A stretch of 64,000 nt of DNA from Sutcliffiella sp. FSL R7-0096 (GCF_038595065.1 NZ_CP152003.1:4692001-4756000), one strand, 5' to 3'; shown: positions 27,105 to 36,530, counted from the first letter of the stretch. Translations and numbers: made by a program. Notes: generated from the letters alone by a model not told the origin.

Positions 27105-27719
27105 ATGAAAGTTTATGACGTATCTTCCCCGATTTATACGGGTATGCCAGTTTATAAAAATAAGCCAGAAAAGCAGCCGAAACAAACGACCAACACAAAC
27201 GGATATGTAACGGAAACCCGCTTGGAGTTGGATGTTCACACCGGTACCCATGTGGATGCACCTCTTCATATGGTGGTGGATGGCGAAACCATCGAGACAC
27301 TGCCATTGGACAAGCTAGTCGGGCCATGCAAAGTGTTCGACCTGACTGCTGTCGAGGACCGCATTACAGTGAAAGATATTAAAGGCCTTGATATTCAAAA
27401 GGACGACTTCCTGTTATTCAAAACGAAAAACTCTTTTGATGAAGAGTTCAACTTTGACTTTGTGTTCGTGGCGGAAGACGCTGCGAAATACTTGGCTGAA
27501 ATCGGCGTGAGCGGCGTTGGTGTGGATGCACTTGGCATCGAGCGCAGCCAGGAAGGCCACCCCACACACAAAACGCTTTTCGCAAACAACGTGATCATCA
27601 TTGAAGGCCTGCGCCTGAAAGATATCACAGAAGGCGAGTACATCATGTGTGCGGCACCATTGAAGCTGAGCGGCGTGGATGCTTCTCCTGCACGCATTGT
27701 TTTGATGGATATGAAGTGA
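27105..27719 (+). CDS. Cyclase family metal-dependent hydrolase (KynB-like)
   Basis: A 204-residue protein of the cyclase/kynurenine formamidase fold. The metal-binding motif HTGTHVDAPLHMV (residues 46-58) fits HxGTHxDxPxH, and later conserved parts are GVGVDALGIERSQEGHPTHK and ILFANN-type AN-VIIIEGL. It hydrolyses amide or ester bonds, but the substrate cannot be told from sequence, and no kyn genes are near. ATG at 27105 follows GAGAGGAG. A terminator follows. Confidence 0.87.
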   Translation: MKVYDVSSPIYTGMPVYKNKPEKQPKQTTNTNGYVTETRLELDVHTGTHVDAPLHMVVDGETIETLPLDKLVGPCKVFDLTAVEDRITVKDIKGLDIQKDDFLLFKTKNSFDEEFNFDFVFVAEDAAKYLAEIGVSGVGVDALGIERSQEGHPTHKTLFANNVIIIEGLRLKDITEGEYIMCAAPLKLSGVDASPARIVLMDMK

Positions 27720-27733
27720 GATTTGAGCTGATT

Positions 27734-27775
27734 GGCCACTCTGCCCAAGGGAAATTGGGGTAGGGTGGCTTTTTT
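27734..27775 (+). terminator. Terminator of the cyclase-family gene
   Basis: GCCAC...GCCC pairs with GGGT...GTGGC, followed by TTTTTTG, 15 bases past the stop. Confidence 0.8.
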
Positions 27776-27867
27776 GTGTGGACTTTTTGTGAAATTGGGT
27801 TGGAATGGGGACTTGAGGTTGGCGGGGGTCGGTAAAGTCTGAGGGTATATGCATTGGCTATGAGGGG

Positions 27868-28060
27868 TATCAGGAATTTTCGAGAGATATCCGGAAATCA
27901 CAGCTGATATCCGGAATTTTTCGGATTTAACCGGAAATCACAACAGATATCCGGATTTTTTCGGATTTATCCGGAAATCACAGCTGATATCTGGAATTTT
28001 TCAGATTTATCCGGAAATCACAACAGATATCCGGAATTTTCAGGATTTATCCGGAAATCA
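27868..28060. repeat. 20-nt tandem array with 40-nt dimer structure (CCGGAA type)
   Basis: About nine and a half units at exact 20-nt steps: CCGGAA or a variant begins at 27891, 27911, 27931, 27951, 27971, 27991, 28011, 28031 and 28051. Two unit types alternate (CCGGAAATCAcagctGATAT and CCGGAATTTTtcgGATTTAT), so the true repeat is 40 nt. It lies between the convergent ends of the cyclase gene and gnd. There are no unique spacers, so it is not CRISPR. The bases 27776-27867 show nothing. Confidence 0.88.
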
Positions 28061-28122
28061 AAAAAAAACCAACCCACAGCCCCCGCCCTCACGCGGGAAC
28101 CATGAATTGGTCCAATCTCTAC

Positions 28123-29532
28123 TTACTTCATCCACTCCGTATGGAAGATACCTTCCTTGTCCACACGTTGATACGTGTGGGCACCGAAGTAGTCACGTTG
28201 TGCTTGAATCAAGTTTGCAGGCAATGTCTCAGAGCGGTAGCTGTCATAGTATGCTAGCGCGCTTGAGAAGGATGGTACAGGTACGCCGTGCTGGATCGCA
28301 ACGCCAAGGATTTCGCGAAGGCCGCCTTGGTAGCTTTCCACGATTTCTTTGAAGTATGGGTCAAGCAATAGGTTTGCAAGGCCCGCCTCACGGTCGTACG
28401 CTTCCTTGATTTTTTGCAAGAATTGTGCACGGATGATGCAACCGCCACGGAAAATCATTGCGATCTCGCCGTATTTAAGATCCCAGCCGTACTCTTCCGA
28501 TGCCGCACGCAGTTGTGCAAATCCTTGTGCGTAAGAGCAGATTTTACTCATGTAAAGCGCTTTGCGGACGCTCTCGATGAATGCTTTCTTGTCTCCAGTA
28601 AAGCCAACTGCTTCTGGTCCACGCAGGATGCCACTTGCCTTCACGCGCTCTTCTTTCATTGCAGAGATGAAGCGAGCGAATACGGATTCTGTGATGATCG
28701 GAAGTGGAACGCCTAGATCTAATGCGCTCTTGCTTGTCCATTTACCAGTACCCTTTTGGCCAGCTGTATCCAGGATGACATCCACAAGCGGTTTGCCTGT
28801 TTCATCATCTACTTTAGTGAAGATGTCTGCTGTTATTTCGATCAGGTAGCTGTCTAATTCACCTTTGTTCCATTCTGCAAACACTTCGTGAAGCTCTTGT
28901 GCAGATAAACCAAGAACATTTTTCAATAAGTAGTATGCTTCACTGATCAGCTGCATGTCGCCATATTCAATCCCGTTATGCACCATTTTCACATAGTGGC
29001 CGGCACCGTCTGGACCAATGTATGTGCAGCATGCGTCGCCTTCCACTTTTGCAGAAATGCTCTTTAAGATGTCTTCGACCAGTTCGTAAGCTTCTTTTTG
29101 TCCGCCAGGCATGATGGAAGGACCTTTCAACGCTCCCTCTTCCCCACCGGATACGCCTGTACCGATGAAGTTCAAGCCAAGCTCGCCAAGCTCCTTGTTG
29201 CGTCGGATTGTATCCGTGTAAAGTGTGTTTCCACCATCAATCAGGATGTCACCTTTATCAAGATAAGGTTTTAAAGAGTCGATTGTTGCATCCGTTGGTC
29301 CGCCTGCTTTTACCATTAGTAAGATTTTACGAGGGGATTCTAAAGATTGTACAAACTCTTCGATGCTATATGTACCTTTGAAATTTCTTCCTTCTGTTTC
29401 TTGTAAAAATTCCTCTGTCTTTTCAGGGGAACGATTGAATACGGAAACGGAATAGCCTCTGCTTTCAATGTTCATCGCTAGGTTTTTTCCCATAACCGCC
29501 AAACCGATTACACCGATTTGCTGCTTTGCCAT
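28123..29532 (-). CDS. gnd: 6-phosphogluconate dehydrogenase, decarboxylating
   Basis: Oxidises 6-phosphogluconate to ribulose-5-phosphate, CO2 and NAD(P)H. The 469 residues are the same length as B. subtilis GndA. Motifs are [20 protein letters not shown] (dinucleotide binding), [36 protein letters not shown] (catalytic Lys) and [20 protein letters not shown] at 29532 is supported by homology. Upstream codons to 29595 have no matching sequence. It forms the oxidative pentose phosphate pair with zwf. Confidence 0.97.
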   Translation of the reverse strand: MAKQQIGVIGLAVMGKNLAMNIESRGYSVSVFNRSPEKTEEFLQETEGRNFKGTYSIEEFVQSLESPRKILLMVKAGGPTDATIDSLKPYLDKGDILIDGGNTLYTDTIRRNKELGELGLNFIGTGVSGGEEGALKGPSIMPGGQKEAYELVEDILKSISAKVEGDACCTYIGPDGAGHYVKMVHNGIEYGDMQLISEAYYLLKNVLGLSAQELHEVFAEWNKGELDSYLIEITADIFTKVDDETGKPLVDVILDTAGQKGTGKWTSKSALDLGVPLPIITESVFARFISAMKEERVKASGILRGPEAVGFTGDKKAFIESVRKALYMSKICSYAQGFAQLRAASEEYGWDLKYGEIAMIFRGGCIIRAQFLQKIKEAYDREAGLANLLLDPYFKEIVESYQGGLREILGVAIQHGVPVPSFSSALAYYDSYRSETLPANLIQAQRDYFGAHTYQRVDKEGIFHTEWMK

Positions 29533-29670
29533 AATATAAAAACTTCCCTTCTTCAAGGTAATTTGTTTCGAGTTAGTCCCAATTGAAAATACCATACAAA
29601 CTCAAGTGGAATCAAGCTTTACACCTATTATAACCTAAGTGTGAAAAGTGAAGCGTTTACACACTTCCTT

Positions 29671-30315
29671 TTATTCTTTTCCTTTTCCATCCATCACATA
29701 CCGCTTTGCCCAAGCTTTAAGAAAATTGGTGCGAACGGCAAGGATCGCCACCATCAACGCAGCGAATATCTTTCCTTTATCCTCTTCCGTAAAACTTTCC
29801 TCTTTTTGCAGGTATTGCTGAATTTCCACTTTAATGTTTTCCTCCGATAATAATTCTGTTTGACTCACTAATTGCTCATACAAGCAAGAGTAAGCACTAT
29901 AGAAGTGAATCGGGCTTATAATGTCGTCTTCCCTCTCCACCGGGTTATTGAAAATGGAACCAAGGATTTTCCGTATCGCTTCAAAATCGAGAAGCACCTT
30001 CAGATCTTTTACGATAAATAGCAACGCCACTTGCTGGATGGAGTATTTACGGCCGACTTGGGGCGCACCGATATATTCCTTTATCTCTCGTTTTACCCAA
30101 TTCTTCAGAGCAGGTTCGGAATAATCCGCGCTCTCGAGTTGATTTCCAAGCCAGACGATATTGGACATCGTCAGGCCGATTTCTTCCCCGACCTTTTTTC
30201 GGAAAATATTTTGGAAATTTTTCGGCATAGTCTGCCTATATTCCACAGGGATTCCTCCCTGGCCCATCTTCCTCAAAAACTCTGCCATCTCCATCCTGGT
30301 CCACTCTTCGGCCAT
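29671..30315 (-). CDS. DUF1836 family protein
   Basis: A soluble 214-residue protein with a MerR-like N-terminal helical region and the DUF1836 core (PKNFQNIFRKKVGEEIGLTM, RKYSIQQVALLFIVKDLKVL, LDFEAIRKILGSIFNNP). Family members resemble DNA-binding regulators but have no established role. ATG at 30315 (MAEEWTRME) is preceded by AAAAGGG about 12 bases away. Earlier in-frame starts lack an RBS. It diverges from htpX. Confidence 0.8.
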   Translation of the reverse strand: MAEEWTRMEMAEFLRKMGQGGIPVEYRQTMPKNFQNIFRKKVGEEIGLTMSNIVWLGNQLESADYSEPALKNWVKREIKEYIGAPQVGRKYSIQQVALLFIVKDLKVLLDFEAIRKILGSIFNNPVEREDDIISPIHFYSAYSCLYEQLVSQTELLSEENIKVEIQQYLQKEESFTEEDKGKIFAALMVAILAVRTNFLKAWAKRYVMDGKGKE

Positions 30316-30400
30316 GGCCCACACACCCTTTTCATCCGTCATCCATGAACTTATAGTAAAATGGCAAGCCCGTTTCGTCAAATTATGTCAGACACTTTCG

Positions 30401-30429
30401 TTGAAAAGTTAGGCAATTCCATCTATAAT
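30401..30429 (+). promoter_or_regulatory. Sigma-A promoter of htpX
   Basis: TTGAAA, 17-base spacer, TATAAT, 55 bases before the htpX start. I see no CIRCE or other heat-shock operator next to it. Confidence 0.7.
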
Positions 30430-30483
30430 AAAGACAAGAGAGATAGAGGTTCATAAGACCTCAAAACAATCAGGAGGAGAAAC

Positions 30484-31362
30484 ATGGCAAAACGTATATT
30501 CTTTTTTATCCTTACGAACGTACTTGTCTTAACGACGATTTCCATCATCTTTATGGTGACTGGTGCAGGAAGCTATATTGAAAATGGCAGCATTAATTTT
30601 GGCTCCTTACTTATCTTCAGTGCCATCATCGGTTTTACAGGTTCCTTCATTTCCTTATTGATGTCCCGTTGGATGGCTAAGAAAATGATGAACGTAAAGG
30701 TCATCGATCCAGATGGTCCGATGAATTCACAAGAGCGTCAAATTGTTGACATGGTTCACCGCATGTCTCGCGCTGCTGGCATCACAAAAATGCCAGAAGT
30801 TGGAATTTACCACTCCCCAGAAGTAAACGCATTTGCAACGGGTCCTTCTAAGAACCGTTCATTAGTTGCTGTTTCCTCTGGTTTATTACAAGAGATGGAC
30901 GATGCTGCCGTTGAAGGTGTTATCGCCCATGAAGTTGCCCATATTGCCAATGGTGATATGGTAACCATGACTTTATTGCAAGGTGTTGTGAATACATTCG
31001 TGGTATTCTTGGCACGTATCGCAGCATTTATCGCGTCCCGTTTTGTAAAAGAAGAAATGGCACCGATTGTGCATTTTATCGCAATCATCGTATTCCAGAT
31101 CGCATTCTCGATCCTTGGAAGCATTGTCGTATTTGCCTTCTCCCGTTACCGTGAGTTCCACGCGGACCGTGGAGGCGCAGATCTTGCCGGAAAAGACAAA
31201 ATGGTTCATGCATTACGTTCCCTTCAGGCTTACACAAACCGTGTGACAGAAGAGAAGGATACTGCGATTGCTTCTCTGAAGATCAATGGTAAGAGAAAGA
31301 GTTCTCTGTTCTCTACTCACCCTGATTTAAATGAGCGTATCCGTCGTTTGGAAGCGAAATAA
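30484..31362 (+). CDS. htpX: Protease HtpX
   Basis: A membrane-bound M48 zinc metalloprotease that degrades damaged membrane proteins. The 292 residues have two N-terminal membrane helices ([38 protein letters not shown]), the zinc site HEVAH in [17 protein letters not shown] with the third ligand Glu in [14 protein letters not shown], and two further helices ([39 protein letters not shown]). RBS AGGAGGAG is excellent. A clear sigma-A promoter and a terminator make it a monocistronic unit. Confidence 0.95.
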   Translation: MAKRIFFFILTNVLVLTTISIIFMVTGAGSYIENGSINFGSLLIFSAIIGFTGSFISLLMSRWMAKKMMNVKVIDPDGPMNSQERQIVDMVHRMSRAAGITKMPEVGIYHSPEVNAFATGPSKNRSLVAVSSGLLQEMDDAAVEGVIAHEVAHIANGDMVTMTLLQGVVNTFVVFLARIAAFIASRFVKEEMAPIVHFIAIIVFQIAFSILGSIVVFAFSRYREFHADRGGADLAGKDKMVHALRSLQAYTNRVTEEKDTAIASLKINGKRKSSLFSTHPDLNERIRRLEAK

Positions 31363-31369
31363 GCATAAT

Positions 31370-31400
31370 AAAGAGGCAGCCGATTTGGTTGCCTCTTTTA
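31370..31400 (+). terminator. htpX terminator
   Basis: AAAGAGGCA pairs with TGCCTCTTT around an 11-nt loop, beginning eight bases past the stop. Confidence 0.85.
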
Positions 31401-31448
31401 ATATAGCTATATATCGTTGATCTTTTCTATCATTTCATTATCCTACTA

Positions 31449-31706
31449 TTATGTCGCGCTTCTAAGTCCTCTTGAAATTAATGTTAGCAAGAATACAAAG
31501 ATCGCGGCACCGATGATGGCTGGAATAATGGCGAAATCAGCAACGACAGGTCCTAAAGAACCGAATAACCCGTGACCAATCCATGCTCCGACTAAACCTG
31601 CAAGCATGGCTCCCAAGATTCCTCCTGGCATTCTACCCGGTGCGATCGCACTACCGATCATTCCAATTACAATTGCTATTATAATGGTAATTAATAATCC
31701 TAACAT
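31449..31706 (-). CDS. GlsB/YeaQ/YmgE family stress-response membrane protein
   Basis: An 85-residue small membrane protein with three hydrophobic helices: LLITIIIAIVIGMIGSAIAP, the glycine-rich GGILGAMLAGLVGAWIGHGL, and AIIPAIIGAAIFVFLLTLIS. This is the transglycosylase-associated family layout. Family members are general-stress-induced in several Gram-positives, but their molecular job is unknown. RBS AAGGAGG precedes the ATG. No stress-sigma promoter is certain in the gap. Confidence 0.88.
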   Translation of the reverse strand: MLGLLITIIIAIVIGMIGSAIAPGRMPGGILGAMLAGLVGAWIGHGLFGSLGPVVADFAIIPAIIGAAIFVFLLTLISRGLRSAT

Positions 31707-31794
31707 AATGTTTTCCTCCTTAGATATTATTGTTGTTCAGCTTGTTACTGTGTATATTTCCGTTGATTGAACTTTTTAAACTTCCCTTTTTAAA

Positions 31795-31982
31795 AAGGCT
31801 CTTTTCTCGAAGAGTGTTGCTAGTGATTAGTAAAAAGTCGGCAGTTGGATTTTTTATTGCTTACACACTCTAAACACTGCAAGTAGTATTTTAAAGTTCA
31901 GCAGGGAAAAGAGACGACTGTTAGGAATATAACGGTTGGTGTATTAGTACGAAAAGGCAACAAAATTTACGAAAACAGCCTT
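31795..31982. repeat. Family B element, copy B4
   Basis: About 188 bp, ends AAGGCTCTTTTCTCGAAGAG and AATTTACGAAAACAGCCTT, flanked on both sides by TAAA. The interior has the AAAAAGTCGGC hairpin and AAGAGACGACTG. It lies between the GlsB-like gene and the SRPBCC gene. Confidence 0.82.
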
Positions 31983-32060
31983 TAAAAACTAGATTCGACT
32001 TCCTTTTTCTGTGCTATTATAAAATTACCAAATCATAATTCACGAGAGGAGCCGAATACA

Positions 32061-32531
32061 GTGCCAGATATCCAGGATTCCGTTATCATCTCCAAGCCGG
32101 TGGAAGAAGTTTTTGCTTTTGCTTCCGACATGGACAACTCCACAAAAATCATGGAAAATGTTGTCGCTATCGAAAAGCTGACAGAAGGCCCATTACAGGT
32201 AGGAAGCAAATTTAAAGAAACCCGTGAGATTCGCGGGCGCCAAGCTTCATCCATTATTGAATTTACTGAATATGTCCCAAGTGAACGGTATGTAGTAAAA
32301 AGTGAAGCTAATGGGTTGAAGGTCGTCTACCATTATGATTTCAAGCCAACTGTTGAAGGCGGCACAAAGGTGAATTTTCAAGGGGATATTTACACTTCCG
32401 GCATCATCATGAAGTTGACCAAGCCTATCATTCGAAAAATCTTGAAAAAAGAAGATGGGGATCACCTGAATCAGTTGAAGCGTCTCATTGAAGGTACAGA
32501 AGAAGTTGAAACGAACAAAGAAGAGGAATGA
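32061..32531 (+). CDS. SRPBCC (START-like) family protein
   Basis: A 156-residue soluble protein of the polyketide cyclase/dehydrase SRPBCC fold, which makes a deep hydrophobic pocket. Typical features are the N-terminal DSVIISKPVEEVFAFASDMD, GSKFKETREIRGR and the long C-terminal helix region (LTKPIIRKILKKEDGDHLNQ). The ligand is unknown. The start is GTG at 32061, ten bases after AGAGGAG. The acidic tail is ETNKEEE. Confidence 0.85.
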   Translation: MPDIQDSVIISKPVEEVFAFASDMDNSTKIMENVVAIEKLTEGPLQVGSKFKETREIRGRQASSIIEFTEYVPSERYVVKSEANGLKVVYHYDFKPTVEGGTKVNFQGDIYTSGIIMKLTKPIIRKILKKEDGDHLNQLKRLIEGTEEVETNKEEE

Positions 32532-32548
32532 CCGGGCAGGAATACAAA

Positions 32549-32736
32549 AAGGCTCTTTTCGTAAACTTTGTTGCTTTTTCGTATGGATACATCCACCGTT
32601 ATTTTCCTTACTGTCGTGCTCTTTTCCTTGCCGTACTTAAGAAACTACTTGCACCTTATAGAGTATGAAAGCAATAAAAAGTCCAATTGCCGACTTTTTA
32701 CAAGTAAATAGCAACAATCTTTGAGAAAAGAACCTT
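32549..32736. repeat. Family B element, copy B5
   Basis: 188 bp with ends AAGGCTCTTTTCGTAAAC and TTTGAGAAAAGAACCTT. About 95% identical to copy B2 over its length, suggesting a recent common source. It lies between the SRPBCC and VanZ-like genes. Confidence 0.87.
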
Positions 32737-32754
32737 TATAGAAGAGGTATCCTT

Positions 32755-33336
32755 ATGGTAAAAAAGTTTTTAGTCCCGATTATTTTTTCTTGTAGTTTAT
32801 TTCTGTTATTGCGTCCTATCTTCGCACACCTGACAGCCAACCTGCATCCGATTGTTCTTTTAGTGGTGTTTGTTTGCATTTTTGTAGCAACCACCGCTAT
32901 TTATTTGTTCGTGATGAACCTCTCCATCACTATCCCCCGGAGCCTATTTTACGGATGCTTTTTCCTTTACATGCTCGCCCTGTTGATACTCTTATTCATC
33001 CGACCTAATGATACAGGAATGAATTCAGTGAACCTGTTACCCTTTGATACCATCCATTTTTATTTTTCCGGCAACGTCCACTGGGTGATTGCTTTCTATA
33101 ACTTGGCTGCGAACATTGGTCTTTTTATTCCGTTCGGAATTCTTTTTAGAACGAAAACCTCAAACAAACTGTTTCTTTTGGCCGTTCCTTTTCTGTTGGT
33201 GAGCGCCATTGAACTTAGCCAATATCTGACACGCAGAGGGAGCCTTGATATTGATGATTTGATTCTGAATGTCCTTGGGTTTTATATCGGCTACGTCCTG
33301 TATCCTTGGTTCCAAAGGGTGATTATACTTAGGTAA
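32755..33336 (+). CDS. VanZ family membrane protein
   Basis: A 193-residue protein with five to six membrane helices and the VanZ signature: FIRPNDTGMNSVNLLPFDTI, NLAANIGLFIPFGILF, and ELSQYLTRRGSLDIDDLILN. VanZ proteins are linked to teicoplanin resistance in enterococci, but chromosomal VanZ-like genes such as this one are common in bacilli with unknown roles. No van genes are nearby. RBS GAGG lies eight bases before ATG. A bidirectional terminator follows. Confidence 0.87.
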   Translation: MVKKFLVPIIFSCSLFLLLRPIFAHLTANLHPIVLLVVFVCIFVATTAIYLFVMNLSITIPRSLFYGCFFLYMLALLILLFIRPNDTGMNSVNLLPFDTIHFYFSGNVHWVIAFYNLAANIGLFIPFGILFRTKTSNKLFLLAVPFLLVSAIELSQYLTRRGSLDIDDLILNVLGFYIGYVLYPWFQRVIILR

Positions 33337-33354
33337 TCCTGGCTCCATAATTTA

Positions 33355-33396
33355 AAACGGAGGAGAGCCATTATCAGCTCTCCTCCGTTTACTTTT
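33355..33396. terminator. Bidirectional terminator between vanZ-like and M14 genes
   Basis: Perfect 14-bp stem AAACGGAGGAGAGC / GCTCTCCTCCGTTT with an 8-nt loop between convergent genes. Confidence 0.92.
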
Positions 33397-33397
33397 G

Positions 33398-36160
33398 TTA
33401 TCTCTGCTTCTTTCCTTTTCCCTTTTTCGACTCTTTTACTTCATCTAGTAAAATTGCATTCGCAAGCAGGCGGTAACTGTGTTCTGTGTGTGCTCGGAAC
33501 AATAGGTCGTTTGAGAAAAGGGTGACATTTGCTCCGCTTTCGACAGTGGTGGTGAATGCCCAAGTCTGGCCTTTGGCATTTTCTTTCCCTGGCCACCAGC
33601 CGGCAACGAAGTAATCATCTGTATCGGCTACTTGAATCAGTGTTTCAGCCCCGTCTGGCACACTTGTTATCCATGAGCCAGTGGTTCCGTATAAAATTTC
33701 TTCCGCACCGTAACCGGAAGTGAGGAAGGAGTCTGTGTTTACGAATGTCTTAAGCAGCCCTTCATGTGTGAAGTTTGTCCGGGCAAAATCAAAGCCTTCG
33801 AGAATTCCGCTTTGTTTGACTGACTGAAGGACCCTCCCGCCAATGCCAATGTAGGAGGTTCCTGCCTCGATGGCTTCCTTGTTCACCTGGCCTGTAGCAT
33901 CTACGATCACATCCGCTTCTTCTATACTAGTGATCTCAAAGCCTAATTGTTTTAATACAAAACGACTTGCACCGCTGCCTATGACGGCTACTTTTGGTGC
34001 ACCTTCCAATTTTTCTACCTTTGATTTATTGTCTAGTGGAACTACTTCTAAATAGTAGTGATCCTTTACAGCCATTAGGTCATTACGGTGGATGACGTAG
34101 TCGCCCTTGCTGTAGCCATTGCCATCTGCTGTAGCTACGCTTACCGATTTCCCAGCGCTTAATAGCTCATTTACTGCTTTGACTGCTTCGTTGTTCACGT
34201 TTTTCACCACATAGTGGCCTTTGTTCTGGTCCACTGCTGTTGTAGGGTATTCGGCTTCTAGTACTTGTTCCGCCACACCTGCAAAAGCATTTTCCGTACG
34301 AACTTCTTCTATCGTGAAGCCGCGTAGGTCAGGGAAGTTCACGACAATGGCATCGTACATCGCATTCCAGTCGGAAATATCATCCCCTTGATAAAGGACA
34401 GCGTTCGCGAATCCACGCTTTGCCTGCTTCATCGGGACCACATATGTGCCTTCTGGATATACAATTCCATCAATCTCTACGGAAGACGTTGTTTTTTCAA
34501 CTTTTATCCCGTTTCTCAACAGGTACTCTACCATTTCTGCCGCTTCCCATTTGTTCTTTTGCAGATCATGCATAGGAAGTACATAGTATTCTGGGAAAAA
34601 GTTTTCATTTACACCACGGTCACGACCGATGATATCCCCGTTTTGATTGACAAGGTGCTGATCGACTGCACGGTTATCTTCGCCTTCTACCCCGCGCTTA
34701 AATAATTCCAGTTGTTGTTTGAATAGGTCATCTTTATTTTCCAGCACAAAATTTGTTGCCCCAAGTCCGGTGTGGACCATGGCGTATAGGGATTGCTGAT
34801 TTAATCCCGGCACTTCGATGGTGTGCCCAAGCGACCCATGTAACATGGAATAGATGGCCGTGTAGGCAGGAGTCATGTCATCCCAGCCATTTTCATAGTC
34901 TTCATATGGAATGGCATATGACTCATAGTCAGAGTTTGCCACGCCTGCCTGTCCCATGGCATGGGCCTGTGAAAGCATGTTTTCCAGTAACAGGTCATAT
35001 TCAAAGTTCGGGTTATGTGGCGGTGTGCAAGGTTCGATCAGAAAGTCGCTCACATAGCCATGCATGTCCAAAAAGGACAATGGCGACCATTTCGCGATCT
35101 CTTCTGTGACATAGATAGATTCTTGCTGCGTTTGAAACGCGTTATCCCTGTTCAAATCAAATCCGTTGATATTGGCACGGGTGTTATGGACGCGGCCATC
35201 AGGGTTATGGGTAAAGTTGAAAAGGAAAATCACATGTTCCAACGCTTCTTCCACGTTCAGCGTGATTTCTCTTTCTTCCCCATTCTCCTCCACTGTTTTA
35301 AAGGTAATTTCGTCATCCTGTGAGAGTTTTCGGAACAGTTCAACCTGTGCGTCCACTCCTTCTACTTCATCCGGGTGGATATTATTGAACCAAATTGGCA
35401 CCTGATAATCACCGATGGTTCCATCCTCTATTTTCTGTAAAAGCTCTGCCGGATTTTCCAAGGCGACAGGTAAGGTCTCATTCAAGTATTTATCTACTGC
35501 TGCCTGGTCTTTTGCCAGGGTAATGAAATGTATATCCCTTCCTTCATAGGACTGTCCAAGAGACTTGTATTCAATGAATCTACCATTTTCTGATTGTGCT
35601 GCCTCTGTTATTTCATCCAATTCCGGCTTCAGTTGTTCATATTTTAAGTATTCATCATAGACATTGTATGTAATTTCTTTACTTAACTTTTCACCAGACT
35701 CTTTATGTGTTACCGCCAGCTCATATGTACCGATAACTTCCGGATATAAGACTCTTATATTCCGTGGAGCTAAATTGTCTGTTCCATATATGAGGTCAAA
35801 GTCGAGGACTGCCTTTACGGTTGTAGATTCTCCAACATAGGCAGGAGGCTCTGCGAATGTAATGAAGGGTTCTCCCGTATAATCATTGTCCTTTGCGTTG
35901 TATGTTTTCCATTCATCCAAGGGCTTATTTCCAAAGGTCCACTCCAGCTTTTCCAGTGGAATCCTTTCACCAAAATCCACCTGGACTTCCATCTGCCTTT
36001 TTTCTGTCATGGAAACAGTGGAAATACTTGTCGATATCTCTTCTTCTGCAACTGTTTGTACGATACTTTCAGCCTGTGCCCCCTGTATTGGGATCGCAAC
36101 AGCTAGAAGCATCCAAACAGATAAGAAGGCCAAAAATGGCTTTCTCCAGTTAACGTTCAT
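33398..36160 (-). CDS. Secreted M14 family zinc carboxypeptidase
   Basis: A 920-residue exported peptidase. A clear Sec signal peptide (KPFLAFLSVWMLLAVAIPI, then AQA) opens the protein. The M14 domain shows NNIHPDEVEGVD (zinc His and Glu), a conserved Arg region HNPDGRVHNTRANINGFDLN, LDMHGYVSDF (third zinc ligand) and the catalytic Glu in HTIEVPGL. The long C-terminal half has no motif I recognise. It may form a binding or prodomain-like module. No LPXTG or lipobox is seen, so it is probably released. ATG at 36160 follows AAAGGAG. The ORF upstream of it reads through family A copy A7 and is not coding. Confidence 0.9.
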   Translation of the reverse strand: MNVNWRKPFLAFLSVWMLLAVAIPIQGAQAESIVQTVAEEEISTSISTVSMTEKRQMEVQVDFGERIPLEKLEWTFGNKPLDEWKTYNAKDNDYTGEPFITFAEPPAYVGESTTVKAVLDFDLIYGTDNLAPRNIRVLYPEVIGTYELAVTHKESGEKLSKEITYNVYDEYLKYEQLKPELDEITEAAQSENGRFIEYKSLGQSYEGRDIHFITLAKDQAAVDKYLNETLPVALENPAELLQKIEDGTIGDYQVPIWFNNIHPDEVEGVDAQVELFRKLSQDDEITFKTVEENGEEREITLNVEEALEHVIFLFNFTHNPDGRVHNTRANINGFDLNRDNAFQTQQESIYVTEEIAKWSPLSFLDMHGYVSDFLIEPCTPPHNPNFEYDLLLENMLSQAHAMGQAGVANSDYESYAIPYEDYENGWDDMTPAYTAIYSMLHGSLGHTIEVPGLNQQSLYAMVHTGLGATNFVLENKDDLFKQQLELFKRGVEGEDNRAVDQHLVNQNGDIIGRDRGVNENFFPEYYVLPMHDLQKNKWEAAEMVEYLLRNGIKVEKTTSSVEIDGIVYPEGTYVVPMKQAKRGFANAVLYQGDDISDWNAMYDAIVVNFPDLRGFTIEEVRTENAFAGVAEQVLEAEYPTTAVDQNKGHYVVKNVNNEAVKAVNELLSAGKSVSVATADGNGYSKGDYVIHRNDLMAVKDHYYLEVVPLDNKSKVEKLEGAPKVAVIGSGASRFVLKQLGFEITSIEEADVIVDATGQVNKEAIEAGTSYIGIGGRVLQSVKQSGILEGFDFARTNFTHEGLLKTFVNTDSFLTSGYGAEEILYGTTGSWITSVPDGAETLIQVADTDDYFVAGWWPGKENAKGQTWAFTTTVESGANVTLFSNDLLFRAHTEHSYRLLANAILLDEVKESKKGKGKKQR

Positions 36161-36211
36161 CTCTCCAACTCCTTTATCATTTTCAAGTGTGGTCGAGTTT
36201 TTTAATAATTT

Positions 36212-36399
36212 GGTTCTGTTAAACACCGCTGGTGACTTCCGCACTAGGCTTCGCTTTCCAAGGGGCGACCTTGAGCCTCCTCGGGCTACGGCCCTGCGGA
36301 GTCTCAAGATTGTCGCTATCCCCCCGCAGGAGTCTCCGCCCATTGCTTCAATCCACAGCTAGGTTGCTGCAAAAATCAACAGTATAGTTTAACAGAGTC
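36212..36399. repeat. Family A element, copy A7, with perfect 8-bp target duplication
   Basis: 188 bp. Left end GGTTCTGTTAAACACCGCTG and right end CAGTATAGTTTAACAGAGTC are inverted repeats over about 20 bases. AATAATTT flanks it on both sides (36204-36211 and 36400-36407), an exact target-site duplication. The interior includes TTCGCTTTCCAAGGGGC and CTGCGGAGTCTCAAG. Confidence 0.88.
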
Positions 36400-36415
36400 A
36401 ATAATTTTAATATTA

Positions 36416-36448
36416 AAAAAACTACTAGTGAAAACGATACTAGTAGTT
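36416..36448 (-). terminator. Hairpin downstream of the nitroreductase gene
   Basis: AACTACTAGT pairs with ACTAGTAGTT around nine bases and is followed on the minus strand by seven T residues. It is a second terminator after nfrA. Confidence 0.7.
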
Positions 36449-36500
36449 GTTATCACTTTAAAGAGGCAAAGGAAACAGTTCGCTGTCCTACTAAAGCATG

Positions 36501-36530
36501 AAAAAAGACAGCCAATGCCTGACTGCCCTT
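36501..36530 (-). terminator. Weak hairpin after nfrA
   Basis: GCAGTC pairs with GGCTGT (two wobble pairs) around AGGCATT and is followed by CTTTTTTC on the minus strand, about 30 bases past the stop. Confidence 0.5.

Noticed and set aside
27868-28060. Possible CRISPR array
   Set aside because: Units are adjacent with no unique spacers and the period is 20 nt. No cas genes are near.
28060-28097. Terminator of gnd
   Set aside because: CCCGC/GCGGG stem is short and the T-run is about 20 bases further on, so I left it out.
36161-36343. N-terminal extension of the M14 peptidase ORF
   Set aside because: It runs through family A copy A7. The signal peptide and RBS place the start at 36160.
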